Below are positions 1 to 5,304 of a stretch of DNA of 7,074 nt, in pieces. The notes beneath the pieces were generated by a model. That model was not told the DNA's origin, made no database searches, and worked only from the letters and a program-made list of their open reading frames with translations. The translations under genes and the position numbers were made by a program. The stretch is from positions 1-7,074 of the forward strand of contig JAMOOT010000291.1 of the NCBI GenBank assembly GCA_027065215.1, written 5' to 3'. Source of the DNA: Candidatus Omnitrophota bacterium. GTDB taxonomy: Bacteria > Omnitrophota > Gorgyraeia > S143-82. Every line of letters starts with the position of its first letter. Position 1 is the stretch's first letter.

Positions 1-1
1 A

Positions 2-544
2 AAGGATTTGGAGGAGGTATTTTATAGGATAAAGATGATAGCGGAAGATTTAATAGGGAGATCTATACAGTTTAGGAAAGGAAGTTCAGAGGTCTTTAGT
101 TCGTTTGTGAAGGTTTTTTGGGAGCAACAAGATCTTGGATTTATTGGAAAATTGCGCAATAGAATAATGGAAAAAAAAGGATTAAAAGGGGTGGCAGTTT
201 ATCTCGAATTAGACCTTAGCAAGTTAATTGAGTTACGCTTTAACTTAGTACGACAATACGTACCTCCCTATACCTTTCCTCCAATTGGTCGAGATGTGAG
301 TATGTGGGTAGATCTGGATAAAACGAATTATCAAGAGATAGTTTCTGTTATAAGGGAAGCAGGGGGAGATTTATTGAAAGAGGTTAATTTGATAGATGTG
401 TTTGAGAAAGATGGAAGAGTTAGTTATGCCTATCATTTGGTCTTTGCTCATTCAGAACGTACGCTTAGTGATGAGGAAGTTGAGCCAGTAATGAGTCGGA
501 TTATAGAGAATTTAAAGAATCTTGCAGTAGAGTTGCGGATTTGA
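2..544 (+). CDS. pheT: Phenylalanine--tRNA ligase beta subunit, C-terminal part (5' truncated by window)
   Basis: PheT is the beta subunit of the cytoplasmic alpha2-beta2 phenylalanyl-tRNA synthetase, which charges tRNA-Phe. Only the last 180 codons are present. The frame is open to the window edge, so the TTG at 8 is not taken as a start. The first ~80 residues resemble the end of the class-II-like core of PheT, with FIGKLRNRIMEKKGLKG followed by a YLELDL strand (compare the usual 'IGElHP.v...~gl.g' motif). The last ~95 residues form an FDX-ACB (anticodon-binding) domain: FPPIGRDVSMWVD, then IREAGGDLLKEVNLIDVF, then SYAYHLVFAHSERTLSDEEV and a final helix ending in VELRI. This order and the C-terminal position are diagnostic of bacterial PheT. 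The TGA stop at 542-544 lies inside a promoter-like -35 hexamer for the next gene. A free-standing FDX-ACB protein is much less likely because the upstream frame stays open. Confidence 0.9.
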   Translation, partial: KDLEEVFYRIKMIAEDLIGRSIQFRKGSSEVFSSFVKVFWEQQDLGFIGKLRNRIMEKKGLKGVAVYLELDLSKLIELRFNLVRQYVPPYTFPPIGRDVSMWVDLDKTNYQEIVSVIREAGGDLLKEVNLIDVFEKDGRVSYAYHLVFAHSERTLSDEEVEPVMSRIIENLKNLAVELRI

Positions 545-569
545 CAGAAGGAAAGTGGAGTAGTAGTAT
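541..569 (+). promoter_or_regulatory. Candidate sigma70-type promoter for pta-ackA
   Basis: A perfect -35 hexamer TTGACA lies at 541-546. After a 17-nt spacer comes TAGTAT at 564-569, matching 4 of 6 positions of the -10 consensus. A better -10 match, TATACT (5 of 6), sits at 567-572 but leaves an over-long 20-nt spacer. The site occupies the only sizeable gap in the window, directly before pta, and its -35 box overlaps the pheT stop codon. Transcription would begin around 577-582, leaving a short leader before the pta ribosome-binding site. This is a consensus match only; it has not been tested. Confidence 0.5.
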
Positions 570-599
570 ACTTTCTTTAAAAGACTAAGGGGGATGGTG

Positions 600-1574
600 A
601 TGGATGTATCGGATGTATTAGGTAGGTTGCGTTGCATGGCCAAAGAGAAACCTTGCACGATTATCCTGCCAGAGATGGAAGATGAACGGATGCAAAAAGC
701 GTCGGAAATAATAGAACGAGAGGGTATTGCCAATCTGATAAAACTCTCCAAAGATAATTTAGATCCAGAAAAGGTCGAACAATATACTGAAAAGTTTTAC
801 GAGATGAGGAAGCATAAAGGTATTTCTCTGGAAGCAGCCCGAGCATATATGGAGAATCCTTTGTTTTACGCAGCAATGGAGGTAAGGGAAGGAAATGCCG
901 ATGGATTTGTTGCAGGCGCAGTTAATACCACTGCTGATGTGGTGAGGGCCGTTCTATACTGTATTGGACTTGCTCCGGGAGCAAGAGTGATATGCGGTGC
1001 ATTTCTAATGGTAGTGCCGGATTGTCCCTATGGAGAAAATGGGGTTTTAGTATTTGCCGATTGTGGAGTAGTCCCCAATCCTAATGAGAAACAATTGGCT
1101 CACATTGGTATATCTGCTTCCAGGTTGGCCAAGGAAGTATTGGGTGTAGAGCCAAGGGTTGCATTTTTAAGTTACTCTTCTAAGGGGAGTGCAGAAGGCC
1201 CAGAGATTGATAAAGTGCGAAAAGCAGTTTCAATTGCAAAAGACATAGCCCCGGATATCTTGATGGACGGTGAGTTGCAAGTGGATGCTGCCCTGGTCCC
1301 TGAGGTTGCTCAACATAAGATTAAAGATAGTCCAGTGGCAGGAAAAGCAAATGTATTGATCTTTCCAGATTTAGAGGCAGGGAATATTTCCTATAAATTG
1401 GTTGAACGATTGGCTAAGGCAAGGGCCCTTGGCCCAATTATATTAGGTGGGAATAGACCTTGTAGTGATCTATCTCGAGGTTGTTCGGTGGATGATATAG
1501 TGGATTGTGTTGCGATAACCGTGATAAGAGCAAATAGGTGGGATAATGGCAAAAAAGAGGATAAAAAGGAATAA
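600..1574 (+). CDS. pta: Phosphate acetyltransferase (phosphotransacetylase)
   Basis: Pta converts acetyl-CoA and phosphate to acetyl phosphate and CoA in the cytoplasm. The acetate kinase encoded next uses the acetyl phosphate to make ATP and acetate. The 324-residue product is a single-domain, short-type Pta without the N-terminal DRTGG/BioD-like extension of enterobacterial enzymes. Family motifs appear in order: ILPEMEDERM near the N-terminus, ADGFVAGAVNTTADVVRA, VPDCPYGENGVLVFADCGV, FLSYSSKGSA, MDGELQVDAAL, ANVLIFPDLEAGNISYKLVERLAKA, and DLSRGCSVDDIV at the C-terminus. Residues matching functional residues of the Methanosarcina enzyme are S292, R293, R270 and D299. The loop before the last motif reads LGGNRPCSDLSRG instead of the common QGLxKPVNDLSRG, a mild deviation. 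ATG600 is chosen because AAGGGGG at 587-593 then has normal spacing (about 6 nt). An in-frame ATG at 594 abuts it and GTG at 597 is also possible. The 3' end overlaps ackA by 29 nt. Confidence 0.93.
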   Translation: MDVSDVLGRLRCMAKEKPCTIILPEMEDERMQKASEIIEREGIANLIKLSKDNLDPEKVEQYTEKFYEMRKHKGISLEAARAYMENPLFYAAMEVREGNADGFVAGAVNTTADVVRAVLYCIGLAPGARVICGAFLMVVPDCPYGENGVLVFADCGVVPNPNEKQLAHIGISASRLAKEVLGVEPRVAFLSYSSKGSAEGPEIDKVRKAVSIAKDIAPDILMDGELQVDAALVPEVAQHKIKDSPVAGKANVLIFPDLEAGNISYKLVERLAKARALGPIILGGNRPCSDLSRGCSVDDIVDCVAITVIRANRWDNGKKEDKKE

Positions 1575-2652
1575 TCCAATCCATATTCTTACTGTGAATT
1601 GTGGAAGTTCATCGGTAAAATATAAGTTGTTTTCTTTCCCTGAAGAAAAGGTCATTACTAATGGATTAATAGAGCAGATTGGTGAGGAAGGCTCTTCTGT
1701 TAAAAATCACCATCAGGCGATAGAATTAGTTATTGATAGAATTTTATCATTAGGCGTTTCGCTTGATGATATAAAAGCAGTTGGGCATAGGGTGGTGCAT
1801 GGAGGGGAGAAGTTCGTTGAGCCCACGATAATAACAGATGAGGTAATAGAGCAAATCAGGGCTTTGTTTGACTTGGCGCCTCTCCATAATCCGGCTAACT
1901 TAGAAGGGATCATTGCCACCTCTAAGGTGCTTTCGTCAGCAGTTCAGGTAGCAGTGTTTGATACCGCCTTTCATTCAACATTACCGAATTATGCCTACAT
2001 ATATGCGTTACCTTATCGTTACTATGAGAAGTATGGTGTGCGCAGGTATGGTTTCCATGGGACCAGTCATAAGTATGTTGCTATTACTGCAAGTGAGAAG
2101 TTAAAGAAACCATTAAGTAAATTAAATTTAATTACCTGCCATTTAGGGAATGGTTGTAGTGTTACTGCAATTAAAAATGGTGTTTCTGTTGATACTTCTA
2201 TGGGAATGACTCCATTGGAGGGATTAGTTATGGGGACCCGTTCAGGGGATATTGATCCTGCCTTGATCTTTTTCTTACAAGAAAAAGAATCTTTATGCCC
2301 TAAGGATGTTGATAAGATACTAAATAAAGAAAGCGGGCTTAAAGGGATATCTGGAGTGAGTAATGACTTCCGAGACTTGCTTAAGGCAAGAGAACAGGGT
2401 AACCAACGGGCTGGACTTGCAATAGAGGTCTTTAAGTATAGGTTGTTAAAGTATGTTGGTGCGTATGCAATGGCCTTAGGGCGAGTGGATGCTATTGTCT
2501 TTACAGGTGGCATAGGTGAACATGTAAAAGAGATAAGGGATTATGTTGCAAAGGCAGCCAAAAAAGTATTAAAACAGTCCCCAAAGATATTAGTGATACC
2601 TACCGATGAAGAATTGATGATAGCAAGGCAATCCTATAAATTTGTCAAATGA
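1546..2652 (+). CDS. ackA: Acetate kinase, compact variant
   Basis: AckA is a cytoplasmic ASKHA-fold kinase that transfers phosphate from acetyl phosphate to ADP, giving acetate and ATP. The 368-residue product carries the expected motifs: VNCGSSSVKY (N18), AVGHRVVHGGEKF (R82), VFDTAFH (D139), RRYGFHGTSHKYV (H171), CHLGNGCSVTAI, MGMTPLEGLVMGTRSGDID (R232), GVSNDFRDL, VFTGGIGE, and VIPTDEELMIAR (E355). All catalytic positions known from the Methanosarcina thermophila enzyme are therefore present. It is about 30-40 residues shorter than the usual ~400. The loss falls between EQIG and the HQAIELV helix, and again between GIGE (about 321-325) and VIPT (about 350-353). A basic start, MAKKRIKRNN, extends the normal N-terminus and is encoded inside the end of pta. 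ATG1546 follows AGGTGG at 1536-1541. Translational coupling to pta is likely. A butyrate or propionate kinase is less likely given the pta neighbour. Confidence 0.94.
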   Translation: MAKKRIKRNNPIHILTVNCGSSSVKYKLFSFPEEKVITNGLIEQIGEEGSSVKNHHQAIELVIDRILSLGVSLDDIKAVGHRVVHGGEKFVEPTIITDEVIEQIRALFDLAPLHNPANLEGIIATSKVLSSAVQVAVFDTAFHSTLPNYAYIYALPYRYYEKYGVRRYGFHGTSHKYVAITASEKLKKPLSKLNLITCHLGNGCSVTAIKNGVSVDTSMGMTPLEGLVMGTRSGDIDPALIFFLQEKESLCPKDVDKILNKESGLKGISGVSNDFRDLLKAREQGNQRAGLAIEVFKYRLLKYVGAYAMALGRVDAIVFTGGIGEHVKEIRDYVAKAAKKVLKQSPKILVIPTDEELMIARQSYKFVK

Positions 2653-2660
2653 GGAGGGGG
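2651..2660 (+). promoter_or_regulatory. Strong Shine-Dalgarno for the first envelope gene
   Basis: GAGGAGGGGG lies immediately after the ackA stop codon (its first bases overlap the TGA) and 7 nt (from the AGGAGG core) before ATG2665. It is the strongest ribosome-binding site in the window and fixes the lipoprotein start. It may allow more translation of the envelope cassette than read-through coupling alone would give. Confidence 0.7.
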
Positions 2661-2664
2661 AAGT

Positions 2665-3048
2665 ATGAGGCGGATCTTAGTTGGGCTGTCTATAATAGGA
2701 TTGGTATTTTTGTCTGGATGTGCAGCGGCCTTGTTGGGGGGAGGCGTAGTTGGTGGCCTTATAATATCCGATGATAGTGTAGAACACATTTTTTCTGCCT
2801 CTGTTGACGATGTTTGGCGAACTGCATTGGAGTATTTGCAGGATACAGGAGAAATTGTAAAAATAGACAAAGATGAAGGAATTATTTATGCTGAAAAGGT
2901 CTTTGGTAAGTATTATGTTCAAATAATGGTTGAAGGCAAGCCTTCCGGGACCAAGACGGTTATCAAGGCCCGTAAGACAATAAAGTTGATCCCGGATGTA
3001 GATACCGCAGTCAAGATTATGACCGCTCTAATGAAGGAATTAGAGTGA
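2665..3048 (+). CDS. Predicted outer-membrane lipoprotein, DUF3568-like
   Basis: This 127-residue protein starts with a lipoprotein signal peptide: MRR, a hydrophobic stretch, then lipobox FLSGC with the acylated cysteine at C19. Residue +2 is Ala rather than Asp, which by the usual sorting rule favours the outer membrane. A Gly/Ala-rich linker (AALLGGGVVGGLII) is followed by a small alpha/beta domain: an EHIFSASVDDVWRTALEYL helix, then strands around GIIYAEK, YYVQIMVEG and TKTVIKARK, and a C-terminal helix. The architecture, with the 'aS.d.vw.a.l..l...g' helix after the linker, resembles DUF3568-type lipoproteins; this is recalled similarity, not a search result. Function is unknown. The gene lies 12 nt after ackA and its stop overlaps the next start by one base, so it opens the five-gene envelope cassette. 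Confidence 0.85.
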   Translation: MRRILVGLSIIGLVFLSGCAAALLGGGVVGGLIISDDSVEHIFSASVDDVWRTALEYLQDTGEIVKIDKDEGIIYAEKVFGKYYVQIMVEGKPSGTKTVIKARKTIKLIPDVDTAVKIMTALMKELE

Positions 3049-3665
3049 TGAGATATGTTGTTTTGTTTTTGGCCTATTGTTTATTTTTTAATATGTTGAG
3101 TTTTTCTGGAGAGGTAAAGGTTCGTCTCAATGGAAAGACAAAGGTGAAAGTTGTAGATGGTGATGTGGTAATATATGGAGATAATCGCTCGCCAAGGGTT
3201 GCCTATCCCCATCAGCCTTTCTCTACCTACAAGGTAGGTAATTATTCAGTGCGAGAGATAGAATCAAGAGATGATGTCCAAGAGGCCCTTAAGGTTTATA
3301 AGTCAAAGGGTATTAAGATAAGGGAAAAGAAGGTTTTGATTTATGACAAGCAAACAGGGAATCGAACCTTGATTACTTCCTATTCCTGTGGGGATGGTAG
3401 GAGTTATTATCTTCTGCCAGATGGAGATGTGGTTTACGTTGATTTGAGAAATGGGGTGCCGTCTTTGTTGTATCGGAACTTGGCTTCGGAGGGTGAACGG
3501 CCGATATTTTATGGTCTGACTTATTGGGATTTTGTGCCTTGCGGGAATTCGGTGGTCGTAGTAGTGGGTGATGATGAAGGTAGAAGATATTTGCTTTGGT
3601 CAAGGCAGGAGTTTCACCCAGTTGATGAGGAGTTTTTATCCTCTTGTAATGGAGGTGAGAGATGA
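3048..3665 (+). CDS. Secreted beta-rich protein of unknown function
   Basis: I do not recognise this family. The 205-residue product begins with a short basic start and a hydrophobic segment (YVVLFLAYCLFFNMLSF), with likely signal-peptidase I cleavage around SFSG/EVKV (mature from about residue 20-22). No lipobox is present. The mature part is dominated by short predicted strands: VKVRLNGKTKVKVVDGDVVIYG, KKVLIYDKQTGNRTLI, GRSYYLLPDGDVVYVDL, and NSVVVVVGDDEGRRYLLWS. One helix-like stretch (SRDDVQEALKVYKSKG) interrupts them. The strand-turn-strand periodicity suggests a beta-sandwich or partial propeller. Three mature cysteines (TSYSCG, FVPCG, SSCNG) could pair in an oxidising periplasm. ATG3048 is preferred over GTG3045: it overlaps the upstream TGA by one base and lies 9 nt after AAGGA at 3034-3038. 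The stop overlaps the CsgG-like gene as ATGA, implying coupled synthesis. Confidence 0.82.
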   Translation: MRYVVLFLAYCLFFNMLSFSGEVKVRLNGKTKVKVVDGDVVIYGDNRSPRVAYPHQPFSTYKVGNYSVREIESRDDVQEALKVYKSKGIKIREKKVLIYDKQTGNRTLITSYSCGDGRSYYLLPDGDVVYVDLRNGVPSLLYRNLASEGERPIFYGLTYWDFVPCGNSVVVVVGDDEGRRYLLWSRQEFHPVDEEFLSSCNGGER

Positions 3666-4570
3666 GGCGTATTGGGGTTCTTTTGCTTGGGATTTTGTTT
3701 GGGATTGTGCTTCTTGGTAATGCCGGGCCAAGGGTGAAGAAGACAGTCGCTGTCTTTGATTTCCAGAACGATTCAGGAGTTAGGGCGTGGGGAGACATTG
3801 GTCGGGATTTTTCTATGCAACTGGCGGATGCGTTGGTGAAGAGTGGACAATTCATTGTGTTGGAGAGAAAGGACTTAGATGTAGTAATGGCAGAACAGGA
3901 TTTAGCCAGTAGTGATAGGTTTGCCAAGTCACGGACAGCGAGAAAAGGTAAGATTATTCCAGCCCAAATACTTATTAAAGGGAGGATTACGGAGTTTGAG
4001 CGGAATACTTCATCCTCTGGACAAGGATTGAGCATCAAGGGATTTAGTATTGGTGCGAAGCGCTCCAGTGCCCATGTTGCGGTTATAATTCAGTTGATAG
4101 ATTCCACTACTGGTGAGATTATTGATTCGCAGAGGGTAGAGGGCAAGGCAAATTCTGGAGGGCTTTCTATAGGTTATGATGGTGATTTCTCTATAGGTTC
4201 TTCCAGTTTTAAAAAGACTCCTTTGGGCAAGGCAGTGCAATTGGCGATAGATCGGGCGGTCAATTATATCTCTCAAAGATTAAAGGATGTCCCATGGAAA
4301 GGAAGGGTGGTATTGGTAAAGGGTAATAAGGTTTACATCAATGCTGGTAAGAAGGCGGGAGTTCAGGTTGGAGATGAGTTTTTTGTCTATAAAGAAGGGG
4401 AACCATTGATAGATCCGGATACAGGGATGGAATTAGGGTCAGAGTTGGAGAAAGTGGCCAAGATTAGAGTGAAAGATGTTAAGGATAAATATGCGATAGC
4501 ACAGGTTGTGGAGGGCAGTCCTAAGGATATTCAGAAGGCATATCTGGTAATGACAGGGGAGGAGGCATGA
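3662..4570 (+). CDS. CsgG/HfaB-family protein with FlgT-type C-terminal domain
   Basis: The 302-residue protein has an N-terminal signal sequence (MRRIGVLLLGILFGIVLLGNA, likely cleaved after A21) and then a CsgG-type domain at about 26-207. Hallmarks are KKTVAVFDFQNDSG, QLADALVKSGQFIVLERKDLD, AEQDL, ILIKGRITEFERNTSSSG, VAVIIQLIDSTTGEIIDSQRVEGKA and TPLGKAVQLAIDRAVNYI. A second domain at about 212-298 (GRVVLVKGNKVYINAGKKAGVQVGDEFFVY, then DPDTGMELG) resembles the C-terminal domain of FlgT. CsgG-family proteins form oligomeric outer-membrane or periplasmic rings, such as the curli export channel or holdfast and flagellar accessories; which role applies here is unknown. Unlike CsgG itself, there is no lipobox cysteine. 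The gene overlaps its upstream neighbour as ATGA and has SD GGAGG at 3651-3655. It also overlaps the small lipoprotein gene downstream as ATGA. It is the most recognisable member of the envelope cassette. Confidence 0.88.
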   Translation: MRRIGVLLLGILFGIVLLGNAGPRVKKTVAVFDFQNDSGVRAWGDIGRDFSMQLADALVKSGQFIVLERKDLDVVMAEQDLASSDRFAKSRTARKGKIIPAQILIKGRITEFERNTSSSGQGLSIKGFSIGAKRSSAHVAVIIQLIDSTTGEIIDSQRVEGKANSGGLSIGYDGDFSIGSSSFKKTPLGKAVQLAIDRAVNYISQRLKDVPWKGRVVLVKGNKVYINAGKKAGVQVGDEFFVYKEGEPLIDPDTGMELGSELEKVAKIRVKDVKDKYAIAQVVEGSPKDIQKAYLVMTGEEA

Positions 4571-4758
4571 GGCAGGTTTTTATGTGTTCTCTTATAATTG
4601 CAAGTCTGCTGGCTTCAGGATGCGAGACTCTACAGCAGGCCAGTTATTCTGGTGGGAAGATTGTGGGAGAGGCCCTTTCAGTGCCGGCCTCGGCGGCAGA
4701 AGGCGTTGCAGATGGTTATTCGGGATCAGGTAGTGAAGAAAATCCTTATGGTAGGTGA
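4567..4758 (+). CDS. Small outer-membrane lipoprotein (63 aa)
   Basis: This tiny protein has a clear lipoprotein signal: MRQVFMCSLIIASL followed by lipobox LASGC, with C19 as the acylated residue and Glu at +2 (outer-membrane sorting expected). The mature part is only about 45 residues: ETLQQASYSGGKIVGEAL, an Ala-rich VPASAAEGVADG helix, and a Gly/Ser/Glu-rich tail ending in NPYGR. No domain is recognisable. ATG4567 overlaps the CsgG-like stop as ATGA, with GGGGAGGAGG just upstream, so its synthesis should follow that of the CsgG-like protein. Small lipoproteins accompany CsgG-type proteins in several systems, so a partner or assembly role is plausible but inferred only from position. The clean lipobox, SD and overlap support a real gene despite its size. 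Confidence 0.82.
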   Translation: MRQVFMCSLIIASLLASGCETLQQASYSGGKIVGEALSVPASAAEGVADGYSGSGSEENPYGR

Positions 4759-4773
4759 GATTGGAGGGATAGC

Positions 4774-5304
4774 ATGAAGAAATTTTTATATGGTATTTTT
4801 TGTGTTGTTATCTCAGGTATGATTTGGTGTGATTTGGCGTATTCTGGAACGAAGAGAGGAGAGAATCTGAAGTCAGAGATGGTAAGAGAATATAGCAAGA
4901 GATATAATAATATGCTTAAGAAATTGAGGATTGATAAAAAGATATTGGATAGATTTATTAAGGTCTATCCAAAGTACATAACGCTTATAAATTCGTGTTC
5001 TGAGGATGTGGATAGAGCGGATCAGAAACAAGTTAGGCAAATGACACAGGAATGTTTGAAAAAAATGAAAGATATATTAAAAAAATATGGTTTTGATAAT
5101 GATACTTTCTCTGCAATTATGGCCCGAATAACTACTGCCTATGCTATAGCATCTATGGAAGATTCACCTTTAGCAGGTAATGTATTTCTTAAGGCAATGC
5201 AAAAGTCTCTACGAGATAGTGGGCAGAGTGAATTGACCAAAAAAGAGATTGCCTTGGTAAAGAAGTATCTACCCGAATTGGATGCCGTGCTCAACCAGAA
5301 TTAA
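4774..5304 (+). CDS. Secreted helical protein with internal repeat, unknown function
   Basis: The 176-residue product has a signal peptide (MKKFLYGIFCVVISGMIWCDLAYS, likely cleaved after AYS). C10 and C19 lack lipobox context, so it is probably soluble and periplasmic. The rest is charged and almost wholly alpha-helical. Two segments 54 residues apart align without gaps: 48-74 (LKKLRIDKKILDRFIKV...) and 102-128 (LKKYGFDNDTFSAIMAR...). They share the pattern LKK-x-x-[IF]-D-x3-[LF], suggesting a duplicated helical unit. A shorter LVKKYLPELD echo occurs at 161-170. C75 and C94 between the repeats could form a disulfide. The pattern is faintly like DUF4168/DUF2059-type helical secreted proteins, but I would not assign it. 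SD GGAGGG at 4763-4768 supports ATG4774. It lies 15 nt after the small lipoprotein gene, and its 3' end overlaps lipB by 23 nt. Confidence 0.82.
   Translation: MKKFLYGIFCVVISGMIWCDLAYSGTKRGENLKSEMVREYSKRYNNMLKKLRIDKKILDRFIKVYPKYITLINSCSEDVDRADQKQVRQMTQECLKKMKDILKKYGFDNDTFSAIMARITTAYAIASMEDSPLAGNVFLKAMQKSLRDSGQSELTKKEIALVKKYLPELDAVLNQN

Noticed and set aside
8..544. A separate small gene starting at TTG8 with a free-standing FDX-ACB domain
   Set aside because: The frame stays open to the window edge and the residues before the FDX-ACB domain match the end of the PheT core, so this is the tail of pheT.
567..572. TATACT as the -10 box of the pta promoter
   Set aside because: It matches the consensus better than TAGTAT, but the 20-nt spacing from TTGACA is too long for a standard sigma70 promoter. 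It is kept only as an alternative in the promoter entry.
551..580. Rho-independent terminator after pheT (GAAAGT/ACTTTC followed by TTTAA)
   Set aside because: The stem is only 6 bp with two G-C pairs, the loop is 13 nt, and the T tract is short, so a working terminator is unlikely.
594..599. ATG594 or GTG597 as the pta start
   Set aside because: The AAGGGGG ribosome-binding site would abut or nearly abut these codons; ATG600 has normal spacing. The difference is only two residues.
2067..2513. 148-codon open frame on the minus strand
   Set aside because: It is fully inside ackA, whose catalytic motifs are conserved across this stretch; the antisense translation shows no recognisable motif.
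3373..4038. 221-codon open frame on the minus strand
   Set aside because: It lies across two well-supported plus-strand genes with signal peptides, SD sites and an ATGA junction. Its own translation is Pro/Ser/His-rich without domain features, as expected from an antisense shadow.
2665..5304. A curli secretion operon
   Set aside because: Only the CsgG-type domain resembles curli machinery. No product looks like CsgA, CsgB, CsgE or CsgF, and the FlgT-type C-terminal domain is absent from curli CsgG.
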